Shown here: piece after piece, positions 1-12,195 of the stretch
How positions within the stretch are numbered: position 1 is the stretch's first letter
Layout: every line of letters starts with the position of its first letter
Origin: Locusta migratoria
Taxonomy: Eukaryota; Arthropoda; Insecta; Orthoptera; Acrididae
Direction: 5' to 3'
DNA: 64,000 nucleotides
Assembly: GCA_026315105.1 (NCBI GenBank)
Contig: CM048747.1
Location: forward strand, 284,669,154-284,733,153
Notes under the pieces: model-generated
What the model saw: only the letters and a program-made list of their open reading frames with translations
The model's database searches: none
What the model was told of the DNA's origin: nothing
Made by a program: the position numbers and the translations under genes

Positions 1-629
1 CGAAGTCGCACCATCTCCTCCTCTGGAACCTCTACTTGACCTCCCACTCACTTACCTCTCTTTCCCCAACAAGAATATCTCGCTGACGGGCCACAATGCC
101 TGAGACATTGCCACCACCTTCCACTGACTCATGCCTCCAACCACTTGCCGGTGCAATCAGTTCCTCAGCCTCCCTCCTTCCCTCTGTTTCCAAGAAATCC
201 CCCAAGCGAGCCAGTGTAGATCCCCCCCCCCCACAACATCAAAAAAGCTCTTGCCCCTTCTTGCTCACAGCCTAATGCTCCATTCCTCGACCAAATGGAC
301 ACCATGTCCCCCTCCCCAACTGATCCGACGACCTGCGCACCTTATCACCACCCCAATCATTGCTCACCACCCCCATCATATCGCTTATTGCTGCCAACGC
401 TGCCTCATGCATAGCTGCAAAAAAAAAACCTTGTTCCTGAGAGCCTGCCACAACCTCACTGTTCCCCTGATCTGTAACACCTGCGGACAACTCTCACCAC
501 ACCTGTCAACCCCGAACAGTACCCTGTGTTGTCCCCTTACCACCTAGAATATCATCCATTTTGTCACTACCGTCCTGCAGACCATCCACCCTTTTCAGCG
601 CCCCCACACTGTCCACCAGATTGCCCTCA

Positions 630-815
630 AAAAATGTTTAAATGTTTGTAAAGCTTATGGGACTTAACTACGGGGTCATCAGTCCCTAAACTTACAAACT
701 ACTTATGAACTACTTACGAACTAGGACGGCACAAATATCCATGCCCGAGGGGGACCGTAGCGGCCGTGCAGACCGTGACTGAAGCGCCGCAGTCCTCTCG
801 GCCACTGCGGCCGGC
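630..815 (-). mobile_element. SINE family A, B-box deleted
   Basis: tRNA-derived SINE in reverse orientation, flanked by a 13-bp target duplication CAGATTGCCCTCA (617-629 and 815-827). About 13 bp that normally hold the Pol III B box are missing after the ATGCCCGAGGGGG segment, so this copy should not be transcribed from its own promoter. It is inserted in the Jockey-like LINE. Confidence 0.9.
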
Positions 816-1003
816 AGATTGCCCTCACTGACCCTTCCATGATACAACTACAGACATGCGCAACCAGTCTCACTTCACATTCTTCCACCTTGGACCTTCG
901 TTTTAAGCAGCCCTTTTCCATTCTTTTAGTCCCCCTCCCATTCCTCATCCCCCCATTTTAAATATAGAAAGCCTTTCCTACACTCTAGCATAACATCCGT
1001 TCC

Positions 1004-1191
1004 CTGCCGGTCGCAGTGGCCGCCAGTCACAGTCTGCACAGCCGCTATGGTCGGGGGTTCGAATCCCCCCTCGGGCATGGATGTTTGTGTCGTCTTTATT
1101 ATAAGGTAGTTCATAAGTAATTTATAACTTTAGGGCTGATGACCCTGCAGTTAAGTCCCTTAAGCTTAATAAACATTTGAACATACATTTG
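1004..1191 (+). mobile_element. SINE family A, internally shortened head
   Basis: Forward tRNA-derived SINE. The B box GGGTTCGAATCCC is intact near 1053-1066, but the A-box half is shortened. The shared tail follows (GGGCTGATGACC, then ACATTTGAACAT). The flanking duplication is ATCCGTTCC (995-1003) versus ATCCGTTAC (1192-1200). It lies in the same LINE as the SINE at 630-815. Confidence 0.85.
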
Positions 1192-2940
1192 ATCCGTTAC
1201 CTACCCACCAATAAACACCTCTTTACACAAACCCTGCCCTCCCACCACGTAGATGCCTTCATCCTCAATGAAACTTTCCTGCAACCCTACCATTCCATCC
1301 ATACCAATCCCTACACCCTAGACAACACAGATAACACCCACCCCCATGTTTAGGGCAGAGTTGCGATCGGCCTCCTCTTGACTGGAAAACACTTCGACAC
1401 CATATCCGAAATCTCATTGCAAAGAAATAATGAGAGTGGCGACAGACATGTACCCACCTTAACGCCACACTCGCCATAATCTCTGTACTGGCAAGCGTTC
1501 CACCGCCTTACTGGCAGTCGATCTTCAACACAATTCCCTCTCCTTCAAAATGACCATCTTTTTCCTGACAACACTAGGAAGGTCAATCACTTGCCATCTA
1601 CTGACACCAACACCTTTTCCTTTCCTGAAATTGCTCATTTTGGCTACTCTCTCTTCACTGACATCAATGAGTGCACCAATACCTCCGCCCTGCCACTCAC
1701 TCCCAGCTTCCAGTACTTGAATACAATCCCTCCTCATAACTCAAGACACCTATCACTGCCATAGACATCCAAATTACACTCTGAACCAAATGCAACATTG
1801 CTCCCTGTCACGACCATCTTATCTACAGTCACCTCCGGGCCTGCCCATATTCCTTCCACGCCATCCTCACCACCCTGTACCATGTCATCCTCCAAACTGG
1901 CTTTACCCCCAGCCGTGGAAAATCTCTTGCATCTTTATGTTCCCAAAATCTAATAAACCTCCATCCACCACTTCTTCCTATTGCCGCAGCAGCCTTACAT
2001 CAGTGTTCAGCAAAGTCCTGGAAACTATTCTGTCTCGCCACATCCACCAGCATCTCCATCAACACCAACTCCTTCCCCTCTCTCATTGTGGCTTCCAACC
2101 ATCCTTCTCTGCTCATGAGCAACTTCTTCGCCTCATCCACCTCCTCTCCCTCTAGTTGAATTTACGTCGGTCTGCTCTCTTTGTCTCCTTGAATACCGAG
2201 AAAGTCTACAACCGCATCTGGCATCCCAGTTTCGTTTCAAACTACAGACCTACACCCTTCCTATTAATAACATCCGTCTCATTGCATCGTTTCTTTCCAA
2301 CTGCCCATCCTATGTCACTCTCTCCTCTCCCTTCTGCCTCAACCTACACCTCCCATCCATCTGCTTCAGTATGCCTTCCTTGCCCTCTACTCCTCCCTCT
2401 AACGCTCATAACAGCACCTTTCCCAATTTTCCTCTTGGTCTAACTAGTGGGTCCTTACCGTCAATCCTGACAAATCCCAGGCTATCCTCATAGGTTGCAT
2501 GAACCCTACTTCTGTCTCCATAACTTCTACCTCAACCTATACATCTGGCCCATCCACCTGACACCCACCTTCAGTTACCTCAGCCTCACCCTGGATTGCT
2601 CCCTCGGCAACCCATCTCAAGACCATCCAACAAAAAGCCAATACCTGCCTCCGTCTCCTCAAACTCCCTTCTGGCCGGACATTGTGCCTCCAACCCTTCA
2701 CCATTCTCTACATCTACCACTTTTGCAGCTTCAATACCGCTTCAATCTCCCCCCCCCCTCTCCTTTTACAAAGCCCTTCAGTTCCCCAAATGCCACAAAC
2801 TCTGCCTCACATATTGCATCCATCTCCTGCCCCCACATGGATCCTATATGGCCTCCTACTGTTCCTTGAAAGCATCCATACCCGTGATATTCACCGCAAA
2901 CTTGACTCCCGCAACCTCCTGGTGTATCGCCTCCTAACTA
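1192..2940 (+). pseudogene. Jockey-like ORF2 (endonuclease + reverse transcriptase) pseudogene
   Basis: ORF2 would nick target DNA and copy the element RNA at the nick. Visible motifs are DAFILNETFLQP at 1252-1287 (apurinic-endonuclease Asn-Glu motif), SKVLETILSRHI near 2012-2047 (RT fingers), FVSLNTEKVYNRIWH at about 2180-2224 (RT motif A), and HLKTIQQKANTCLRLLKL near 2617-2670 (thumb region after the active site). In motif A the usual aspartates of the LDxxKAFD pattern are replaced by asparagine, so the active site is lost. An in-frame TAG near 1352 and several frameshifts break the frame. It must be non-functional. Confidence 0.7.
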
Positions 2941-3705
2941 ACCCCGGGACTGTGTTACGCCTCCATCGCTCTCTCACCAGCTCTGCACCTCCATACGCTT
3001 CACATCCTCTCCCAAGGCAACGTCCATATCCTTCCTCTCCCAGATGATGCCCTCCGTCCCAACATCCACCCTTCCTATCAACTTTGATCCCACCTCCTCC
3101 TTCCTCCCCCTCCCGCGTAGATCAGTCCCGCCTTCCCATTCATCTCCCCGGTCCTCCCTTCCTCCCCCTCCCCAGAGTCCCACGCTCTCTTACGTAACCT
3201 CTCCTTCTCCCCCTCTCCCCCTGCTCTTCCTTCCCTCCTCTTCCCTCCAGATCTTTCTGCCCAGTTTTTAATAGTGCGTGTGCGTCCTTTACTGATATCG
3301 TCAGTACTTCGGTGTTATCTATTTAATTGTTTTGCGCCCACCGAAAACGGCAGTACAATCGTCGCGCCAGTGTTTTTTTTTAATTTCTTTTTACTGACGT
3401 GTCGTAAGTGTTCTTCCATATGTCATTAGTGTTTCTTTTGTTTCGTCAATATTTACTCAATTTTACACCGTGGCTCTTTTTAAACGCTGTCATATGGATT
3501 TTAATCTGGTTCTAATATGTTTTTCACATTCAATCATTATGTTCATCTGTTTCATTTGTGCAAGTCACATTAATTGACTTCTATCATATATAAATTATAT
3601 CTTGTACTTTTGTCAAACCCTGTTGGCTGAAGAGCACCCCATCAGGCTGCCGTCCGCGTGCCCACACCGTGCTTCAAAACACCAATACAGAAAAAATTAT
3701 AATTT

Positions 3706-4243
3706 GATCCAAAACTGAAGGAATATAACCTCAAAAAGAAGGCGTACATACCTTCCTTAATGAATGGTTCCTTCATTTTTCTGTCGATTTTATTTTTGTC
3801 GAGGATAATAATACTTGAAATGAAAGAAGTAAACTTTCACGTTGAGGCATTGGTATGATATAAGGTAAATCCCTTATACACCGCGCCGATATAGCGGGAG
3901 AGGAAAACAAGAGTGAGCGAGTGAGCGAGCCACAGCCGAAACATCTGAGTTGTGACTGTTGCTGCGCATGCAAACTAAGTATACACAAGCGCGATTGTTT
4001 ATGGGAGTAGCCGTAAATGGGAAGTACCTTGACGGTAGCTTCTATCAGCCATTGTGCCACGTGTCAATATAGTTTGTGTATGCGGTATGAAGTGTGAGAA
4101 CTGTGAAGTGTTCATTGTGAACCACTCATTCACGAGCTATACACAAGTAGTTGTAAGTAAAGAAGCATTAACAACAAAATCGGTCGGTCGGTCAGTAGTG
4201 GTCATTGACTGCAGAAATGGAATAGTCATTGGATATCATTTGT
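3706..4243. other. No recognised feature
   Basis: AT-rich sequence between the LINE tail and the next SINE. Short open frames on both strands resemble nothing I know. Confidence 0.5.
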
Positions 4244-4253
4244 GTAACAAATC

Positions 4254-4439
4254 GCCGGCCGCGGTGGCCGAGGGGACTGAGGCGCTCCAGTCAAGGTCTG
4301 CACGGCCACTACAGTCGGGGGTTCGAATCCTCCCTCGGGCATGGATATTTGTGCCATCCTTAGTTCATAAGTAGTTTGTAAGTTTAGGGACTGATGACCC
4401 CGTAGTTAAGTCCCATAAGCTTAACAAACATTTGATTTT
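4254..4439 (+). mobile_element. SINE family A, near full length
   Basis: Good reference copy. The head starts CCGGCCGCGGTGGCCGAGG (A-box region), followed by the B box GGGGTTCGAATCCTCC, then GGGCATGGATATTTGTGCC, then the tail GGGACTGATGACCCCGTAG. The target duplication is GTAACAAATCG (4244-4254 and 4440-4450). The head resembles a tRNA with a long variable arm (Leu/Ser type), which is an inference from layout. Confidence 0.92.
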
Positions 4440-4450
4440 GTAACAAATCG

Positions 4451-6221
4451 GTCATGGACATTTCAACCCTAACCCCATCAGCTGTCTATTAAAAGACAGG
4501 GATCGTCGAACATAGGAGAGGGTGTATGTAAAAAAGAAAAAAAAATAGTCCATAGTTAAAAATAATGGGGTATAACTCTCGGACAGCTCAACAGCCACAA
4601 ATTCTTGTAGTCGGTTCTAAGCGACTCTTGAGTTGGCGTAAAGGTCGACGCCACTGGACAATGTACGGCTGAAACGAGCCTTAAGGGGGATGAATCACGC
4701 TATAACGCTATACTCTGTTGTATTCCGATGGAAGTTTTGAGTTTGACGTATTTCTAAACAGCGTTTCCTACCACCACGTGAAGTGGCAACAATGAAGTGC
4801 TATATTATGGAAGTGTTTATCGTGATTATGCTGTAGTCCCCTTACTTCGTTTAAGAAACGTCGATGGAGTGGGACCATTTAACAACATTGTGTTCTGCGT
4901 ACAGTAGAGAAACAATTTTGCGGATCGCTCCTGTTGCCTTTCTTGAGTAACAGAGTGACCTATGCAACTTGTGACACGACCGCGATTAATAGAACAAGAG
5001 TGGCACTCGTGCTAGCCTAAGGACAAGACTTGGACTGAAACTCTCCAAAGATTTACCTGAACACGAAATAAATTGTGGGAGGCAATAGCTATGCTTGAAA
5101 CAGATGTAGAATACGGCAGTCGAAGGGAATTTGGTTACTATGAAGTGTGAAATTGGTTTATGCACGAATGAAATACTATTGCTGTACTAATTAAATTTAT
5201 TAATAGCATAATTCATTAATAAAAAAATATACAAGGTTGACAGCCTAATAATGCATGAGAATACCAAGCAGTAATAAAATTACAAAAAAAAAAAAAAAAA
5301 AAAAAAAAAATAGAAAAAAGGAAAAACAGTTAAATTTGGAAGCTTGGTATTCAATAAATGTATAGTGAAAGAATTTTGTCATCAGGTTCATAAAAATAAA
5401 AAAATAAAACCAATCACAGAAGTAATTAAGATTCAAATGAAAGCAGGAACTATTTAAATTAGTGTAAAGACAAGGCTTACCTCATCAGTTACTTTCTGAT
5501 ACTATAAAGAGTATAGCATGGGATGCATAAATGCAGTATAAGTGTCATTCATAAATAAAATTACTGAAAAACTCATAATTTAGTAGTAACGAAAAAATAC
5601 AAAATATCTACTGAATTTACGGTTAGTGCTGTTCCTAATGCTCTTTACAAGTAAGTAGGAAATTAGTTATTATGACCTCTATTCAAAGGCCTACATAGAC
5701 AACACTTACTAGTAGATATCACTTTGCTGAAAATTATTAAGTCTTTCTGCCTACCATGAAACAAATGATTACTTTGATTCTGTCAAAAATTGCTATCTTT
5801 AGGTAACACTTTACTGAATGGATTTATCAGTTAAATTTACTAACCTTGAATCTAGAATGAGATCACTTAAACTGTACTGATGATTTACAAAAACACCTTC
5901 ACAAATTTTGGCTAATGCCACACAAATATCTGAACTATTTAAAAGAAATGAGCTAATTATAAGTAGTTATATGGCAAAATGTAATTGAACTTTTATCCAT
6001 TGTGCAATGAAATACATAGTTGCAGCATCATATATTGCACTTGGAATTTCTATACGGATGAACCATACAAAGCAATGTTATTTCAAAATTAAGCAAATTT
6101 GAAAAGAAAGGTTCTACACAAAATTTACACAATTAAAATTGGTTGCTGCTCTTAATAAAATTGGATAACTCGGACAAGAAATCTTTGCAGGAGAGGATTC
6201 CTACTAGGTTTTGTGACCTAG
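4451..6221. other. AT-rich unique sequence, one poly(A) run
   Basis: No coding or repeat signature recognised. A run of about 27 A lies at 5284-5310. No target duplication or LINE tail could be tied to it. Long AT-rich frames here have no motif. Confidence 0.5.
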
Positions 6222-6232
6222 GATAAATTAAA

Positions 6233-6589
6233 GCCGGCCGCGGTGACCGAGGTGACTGAGGCGCTCCAGTCACAGTCAGCACGGCCACTACGGTTGGGGG
6301 TGCGAATCCCCCCTCGGGCATGGATATTTGTGCCGTCCTAGTTCGTAAGTAGTTCATAAGTAGTTTGTAAGTTTAGGGACTGATGACCCCATAGTTACGT
6401 CCCATAGACTTTACAAACATTTGAACATTTTGGAAGGTTTAATCTTCTTGAGTAGTCATTGGTTACATAAGAGGTAAACTGATTGAGGTGGCTTTGGAGG
6501 CAGGGTTGAAATTTCTAGAGTGTGGGAGTCGAGTGGGCTGACATCAGCGATAATACTCTTTTCACAGTTAACAAACATTTGAACATTTT
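6233..6589 (+). mobile_element. SINE family A with an extra 3' segment (possible transduction)
   Basis: The SINE body runs 6233-6432, with B-box change GGGGTGCGAATCC. It does not end at a target duplication. Instead 138 bp of unrelated sequence follows (6433-6570) and then a second SINE-type end, ACAAACATTTGAACATTTT (6571-6589). Only after that does the duplication GATAAATTAA appear (6222-6231 and 6590-6599). The SINE plus the extra segment therefore look like one inserted unit. Confidence 0.75.
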
Positions 6590-6614
6590 GATAAATTAAG
6601 GTTACGTACACACT

Positions 6615-6616
<2 letters not shown>

Positions 6617-6647
<31 letters not shown>
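6617..6647 (+). repeat. (ATT)n microsatellite
   Basis: About ten ATT units a few bases after the compound SINE. Confidence 0.95.
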
Positions 6648-6649
6648 TA

Positions 6650-7751
6650 CAGGAAAGTAACCTCTATTGAAAATAACCAAGACACATTATTAAAGTTCTC
6701 GTCCACCAGTTACAAAATAATAATAACTGTTGTGACCTGTTATTAATACGGAGTAGTGGTAAGGTGGAGACGCAGTGTATATAGCTCATATTTACTTTGC
6801 GCGCAGGCTATGTGCAGGCATTATAACGGCGGTTTCCATTAACTTCCATTTAACTCCACATGCAGACAGTATGAATGCTACCATTACAGTTGCTCGTCCA
6901 CCAAGGCCACTGAAGGTAGATTGGTCTTCTGCCTCCAGTGAACAGATATTTGGCCCAGAAAACACGGTAGCACAAGTCTGCCACTGCTCGTTGCCTGCAA
7001 GCTACTACTGTGACCTGCCTGCTCCTTCCGACACCTTGCTGCCGTGAGCTCCAACCTCAGATTGACTATTGTCCACTACCTTAGCTGCGCACCAACGCCA
7101 CCTTTTCACTCGCAACGGAACTCCGTTCACAGTGGAATCACTGCATCTTTCTCATAGCATGCTGGTCGTGAGATATTACAATTTAATAATATTCACATAC
7201 ATTAAACGGTCCAAAAATAAAAATGACATTACCAATGCAAGTTAAAAATTACAAAATAATTTACAAAAATAAACATGGCGTAGATATTCATAAGACATAC
7301 AAAACATGTGGATTACATAAATCAAATACCATACAGTAGTGTGATGGATTCTAATATACATGAAATTTAGTGTTTTACATAACATAAAAAATGAATTATT
7401 ACCAAAAATTGTCAAAATTGGGCAATAGCGTTATAAACTTTCCAGTCTTTGGATACGGATCTTTCGTCGAACGAGCGGTTGTATCTACGGCATCAGCGTG
7501 CTCTGAAAGGAACCTAATTGGTATACAATTTTAGGCTGTTTAATTCTATGCACTTCGAACTAAATTTTGATTATGCTCTCACATCTGTGAAACACAAATG
7601 ATCCTTTCCTAGAAAGTCTCAATAGTTTTGGGATTCGAGCTAGTAGTATTGTCTTGTTGATATCCTTCTCAAATTATATAGACAGCAAATATGAGCATTA
7701 GCTGACATGATAGAAACCTTCCTGAATCAAACGACCCCCTGTGCATTATTA
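6650..7751. other. No recognised feature
   Basis: A 90-codon frame at 6775-7047 and other short frames show no domain, splice context or repeat similarity that I recognise. Confidence 0.45.
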
Positions 7752-7760
7752 TCTGAAGTG

Positions 7761-7963
7761 TTCAAAAAAATCAAATGTTTGTAAAGTCTATGGGACTTAA
7801 CTACGGGTTCATCAGTCCCTAAACTTACAAACTACTTACAAACTAACTAATACTAAGGACGGCACAAATATCCATGCCCGAGGGGGGTTTCGAACCCACG
7901 ACCGTAGTGGCCGTGCAGACCGTGACTGGAGCGCCTCAGTCCCCTCGGCCACCGCGGCCGGCG
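7761..7963 (-). mobile_element. SINE family A
   Basis: Full-length reverse copy ending in ACCGCGGCCGGC. The target duplication is TCTGAAGTGT (7752-7761 and 7964-7973). The B box carries a substitution (GGTTTCGAACCCAC on this strand). Confidence 0.92.
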
Positions 7964-7973
7964 TCTGAAGTGT

Positions 7974-8449
7974 GATCTGTATTTTATCCGTGCACTTGCT
8001 AAAAGTAATTATGCAGTAAGCTCTGAAGAACGAGAGATAACCGGAAAGTAACAGACGCTTTATTTTATCTTTTTGATGGATGGAGCTCAAGGTCCCATAA
8101 TTGCCTTAAGTGGTCGACTGCGACCAGCGGTCGATTTGATAGGCGGACTTTTGGTGGTAAACTAAGCGGCAGTCGTTATAATACATCTTTTGAGTTATGT
8201 CACAAACTTAATATTTAATTTAAACATGTAATATTTAAACATGTAAGATAGTAATCTCACATATGAACAAATAGAAATAAGTCGTTCTTTAAGGATTTTT
8301 TTTATGAAGCAAAAGATATTTGCAGTAATTGTTTGCTCGTAACTGCAGTTTACTGCTTTGGCATCAGCACCTGATGTAAGGGGGGGAGAGGGGTGGTAAA
8401 CGGGGTGTCTGCACTGTCAAAAAGAGGGTCGCTGAGCGAGGGGGGGAGA
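7974..8449. other. No recognised feature
   Basis: AT-rich sequence followed by a G-rich patch (8381-8450). Nothing else is seen. Confidence 0.45.
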
Positions 8450-8457
8450 CCCAAAGA

Positions 8458-8656
8458 GCCGGCCGCGGTGGTCGAGGGGACTGAGGCGCTTCAGTCACGG
8501 TCTGCACGGCCACTACGGTCGGGGGGTTCGAATCCCCCCTCGGGCATGGATATTTGTGCCGTCCTTAGTTGTAGGTAGTTCATAAGTAGTTTGTAAGTTT
8601 AGGGACTGATGACCCCGTAGTTAAGTCCCTTAAGCTTAACAAACATTTGAACATTT
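8458..8656 (+). mobile_element. SINE family A
   Basis: Full-length forward copy with A and B boxes and the complete tail. The flanking repeat is GACCCAAAGAG versus GACGCAAAGAAG, a target duplication with mismatches, so probably an older insertion. Confidence 0.9.
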
Positions 8657-9530
8657 AGACGCAAAGAAGAGGGACGTCGTGTGTGGGGGACACCCGAGTA
8701 GAAAAATAGAACAGTCAATCACATTCCTTTGTCTTTACGATGCGTCGTATTGATCTTTATATCACTAAAATGTACACTTTTCATTTTACCAATACGGCCA
8801 GCGAGCAATTATTCGTAATGGGAGTAAAATTCTGGGGCTGTGTCCCCTCTTGGCTGAACCGTGGCCCTTCTCCTGACAGGACACTTTATGTGAATATATT
8901 ACCAATTATCTAACATTTCGGCTTCATGAATATGAAAATAGAGTTAACAGACGTCCGATACATTATTCATGATACAGGTATTCAAATTCAATTACCTTGC
9001 AACATATACTCGACAGCACGACCGGTGTGGCTGTTAACATCTAATAAAACAATAAACAGTTACACCTTCGCGAGTGTTGCGTTTGCAAATGTAAACTCAT
9101 TTACAAGTGCTGAGTGGCTGATGTCTTCGAGTGGGAATATTCACATTTCTGAGTGATGTTTCTAGGTATCATGTTTTAATCGATTGTGTTGAACGGCATT
9201 CAACTATTTTGAAGGTAATAAATATGAAATACTATCAGTTGTATCTCGAGACTGCCTGATACGACAGTTGAGGGGACTGACGATTTTTATGATGAGTTGT
9301 GTGGCACAGGATTTCAGTTCGTTGAACCGCTGCCCGCCTTGAAGCTCTCCTTGCATTTGGAACGAGAAATGATGTATTACTTGCAAAGTGAACCAGGTTT
9401 CTCTACTCTGATAACTGTGCTCCATCAGAGACGCATATCAGGACTTCCGGTGAACTGAAACTAGTTCCACGATACTATAAAATATAGTTTACCGTCTCAC
9501 GTGCGATGCCTCCCTGGAATACGTAGGACG
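8657..9530. other. No recognised feature
   Basis: Unique-looking AT-rich sequence with short frames only. Confidence 0.45.
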
Positions 9531-9540
9531 TTTGTGTACG

Positions 9541-9739
9541 AAAATGTTCAAATGTTAGTAAAGCTTATGGGACTTAACTACGGGGTCATCAGTCCCTAAA
9601 CTTACAAACTACTTATGAACTACTTACGAACTAGGACGGCACAAATATCCATGCCCGAGGGGGGATTCGAATCCCCGACCGTAGTGGCCGTGCTGACCGT
9701 GACTGGAGCGCCGCAGTCACCTCGGCCACCGCGGCCGGC
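9541..9739 (-). mobile_element. SINE family A
   Basis: Full-length reverse copy with a perfect 10-bp duplication TTTGTGTACG (9531-9540 and 9740-9749). B box GGGGATTCGAATCCCC is intact. The exact duplication suggests a fairly young insertion. Confidence 0.93.
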
Positions 9740-10073
9740 TTTGTGTACGATTTCGTCCTGACAAAGTAATTGAGTCATTAGCAGAACTGCATAGTGTGCT
9801 GCTTATTTGTTGTGTCGAAGACATCACATATTCGGAAATTATTTGTAAATAGGAAACAAGGGAGTATTGTACTTCTTTTAGTTGATGAAAAACTGAATTT
9901 CTGCATAACTGTAACAGTGAATCTGAGCTGGTTAGTAGTTTTCTCCTTTGCAATCTCCGTGTGCTCATTCCACTTTATTCTTACATGTACCGCACATAAA
10001 AAAAAGTTTTGCTTCACCCGTAAAAAAAGTTCTCTGGTATTCTACACTATGGTTGACTGGCACTTACAAAGTA

Positions 10074-10200
10074 ACTAGCTGAAAACCCGTCTTTTCGCGG
10101 GTATTTATTTATTTATTCCTGCCTTAAGTTAGTACTTCTCCTATCCCTTCTCTCTCTGTCCATCTTCTTTTTTCTAAAAACAAGTCATATTTATCGGAGA
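10074..10200 (-). repeat. Hairpin-headed repeat, Helitron-like 3' end (tentative)
   Basis: Read on the minus strand, the repeat ends with a short hairpin (CCCG, 8-nt loop, CGGG), a few T-rich bases and then CTAG followed by T. That order is the hallmark of a Helitron 3' terminus. The adjoining TATTTATTTATT and CTCTCTCTGTCC tracts match a second copy at 55425. The Helitron call is inference from the terminus alone; no helicase is seen. Confidence 0.35.
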
Positions 10201-10271
10201 ATGTATAAGAAATAAGGCTGTCTTGGATAATGTACAAAATTATAAGTGCAGTGTCGCAGCAAAGGAAGATA

Positions 10272-11656
10272 CACTCCTAGCCATTAAAATTGCGACATCA
10301 CGAAGGTGACGTGCTACAGACGCGAAATTTAACCGACAGGAAGAAGATGCTGTGATATGTAAATGATTAGCTTTTCAGAGCATTCACACAAGGTTGGCAC
10401 CGGACACCTACAATGTGCTGACATGAGGAAAGTTACCAACTGATTTCTCATACACAAACAGCAGTTAACTAGCGTTGCCTGGTGAAACGTTGTTGTGATG
10501 CCTCTTGTAAGGAGGAGAAAAGCGTACCATCACGTTTCCGACTTTGATAAAGCGGATTGTAGCCTATCGCGATTGCGGTTTATCGAAAATCGCGACATTG
10601 CTGCTCGCGTTGGTCGCGATCCAATAACTGTTAAAAAAATATAGAATCGCTGGGTTCAGGAGGGCAATACGGAACGCCGTGCTGCATCCCAACGGCCTTG
10701 TATCACTAGCAGTCGATATGACGGGCTTCTTACCCGCATGGCTGTAACGGATCGTGCAGCCACGTCTCGATCCCTGAGACAACAGATGGGGACGTTTGCA
10801 AGACAAAAACCATCTGCACAAACAGTTCGACAACGTTTGCAGCAGCATGGACTATCAGCTCGGAGACCATTGCTGCGGTTACCCTTGACGCTGCATCACA
10901 GACAATAGCGCCTGCGATGGTGTACGCAACGACGAACTTGGGTGCACGAATGGCAAAAGGTCATTTTTGTTTTCGGATGAATTCAGGTTCTGTTTACAGC
11001 ATCATGATGGTCGCATCTGTGTTTGGCGACATCGCGGTGAACGCACATTGGAACCGTGTATTCCTCATCGCCATACCGGCGTATCACACGGCGAGATGGT
11101 ATGGTTACACGTCTCAGTCACCTCTTGTTCGCATCGACGGCACTTTGATCAGTGGCTGTTACATTTCAAATGTGTTACGACCCGTAGCTCTAACTTTCAT
11201 TCGATCCCTGCGAAACCATACTTTTCAGCATGATAATGCACGCCTACATGTTGCAGGTCCTGTAGGGGCCTTTCTGGATACGGAAAAAGTTCGACTGCTG
11301 CTCTGGCCAGCACATTCTCCAGATCTGTCACCAATTGAAAACGTATGGTCAATGGTGGCCGAGCATCTGGCTCGTCACAATACGCCAGTCACTATTCTGT
11401 TATATCGTGTTGAAGCTGCATGGGCATCTGTACCTATACACGCCATTCAAGCTCTGTTTGACTCAATGTCCAGGCGTATCAAGGCCATTATTACGGCCAA
11501 AGGTGGTTGTTCTGGGTAATGATTTCTCAGGATCTACGCACCCAAATTGTGTGAAAATGTAATCACATATCAGTTCTAGTATAATATATTTGTCCAATGA
11601 ATACTCGTTTATCAGCTGCATTTCTTCTTGGTGTGGCAATTTTAATGGCCATAGTG
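10272..11656 (+). mobile_element. Tc1-like DNA transposon, nearly full length, inactive
   Basis: Terminal inverted repeats start CACTCCTAGCCATTAAAATT on the left; the right end reads back as CACTATGGCCATTAAAATT. The left flank is TA, as expected for Tc1/mariner; the right flank is AA, so that half of the duplication is mutated. Length is 1385 bp, the usual size for a Tc1-like element, with one transposase gene between the repeats. Confidence 0.92.
10498..11519 (+). pseudogene. Tc1-like (DD34E) transposase pseudogene
   Basis: The enzyme would bind the terminal repeats and cut and paste the element. Start ATG is at 10498 (MPLVRRR). A paired helix-turn-helix region follows (GRDPITV), then RWVQEGNTERRAASQRP, then the catalytic core. 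First Asp is in FSDEFRF (frame of 10967), second in FQHDNARLH, and the Glu in SPDLSPIENVW, with 34 residues between the last two, so DD34E. The C-terminus is RRIKAIITAKGGCSG. Two in-frame TAG codons (10642 and 10906), a local frame slip near 10560-10590, and frameshifts before 10967 and near 11105 inactivate it. Confidence 0.9.
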
Positions 11657-11739
11657 AAGTTCATTCTGCCGAACTTCAGAACCTAGATATCTCAACTGAT
11701 TCCCTAATTTGTATACTAAAGCATCATCCACGAAAAACC

Positions 11740-12130
11740 TCATTGAACTTCTGATGTTATCTAGTAGGTCCATTACCTATTTTCGAGCACCTCTACTCAA
11801 TGTTTCCCACATATTCGTGTACTTTTGATTCTGCGGAGAACCTGCATCTTCCTTTTTATCTAATCAATCCAGCTATTTTTCAACATTTCTCTGTAACACC
11901 ACATCCCAAACTATTAAATTCTCTACTTTTCCGGTTTTCCCACAGTTAATAATTCACTGTACAACACTGTGCTTCAAAACCTACTTTCCCAGAACTTTCT
12001 TCCTCAAATTACAGTCGATGTTTGAGGCTTGTAGATTTCTTTTGACCATGTCTAATCTCTTTGCTTGCGGTTCTCCCCTGCCTCGTTCATCATATTACTT
12101 TACATTCAACGTACCTAAATTTCTAAACTT
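11740..12130 (-). mobile_element. LINE remnant, heavily decayed
   Basis: The plus-strand wording (ACACCACATCCCAAACTATT, then CAACACTGTGCTTCAAAACC) looks like the antisense of the post-RT part of an APE-type LINE, similar in kind to 51290-51420. No open frame survives. The call rests on pattern recognition only. Confidence 0.4.
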
Positions 12131-12195
12131 TGCCTATTTTACAGTATTGATATGGTGCCTCTTCTTTTCGGACATTTCCGAATAATAGACACCAT

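Larger units (their letters stand above)
1..3705 (+). mobile_element. Jockey-like non-LTR retrotransposon, decayed, entering from the left edge
   Basis: The whole stretch is C-rich and G-poor on this strand and reads, in shifting frames, as a Jockey-type LINE. Order seen: a proline/histidine-rich region that may be ORF1 (1-620), an endonuclease motif near 1252-1290, reverse transcriptase pieces from about 1850 to 2700, then a T-rich 3' untranslated region to about 3705. Two SINEs are inserted in the 5' part. The 5' end lies outside the window. The family call rests on RT motifs and is an inference; the LINE nature itself is clear. Confidence 0.75.

Noticed and set aside
2495..3271. Proline-rich open frames as genes
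   Set aside because: Overlapping frames on the C-rich strand of a LINE; RT motifs show the true frames are broken.
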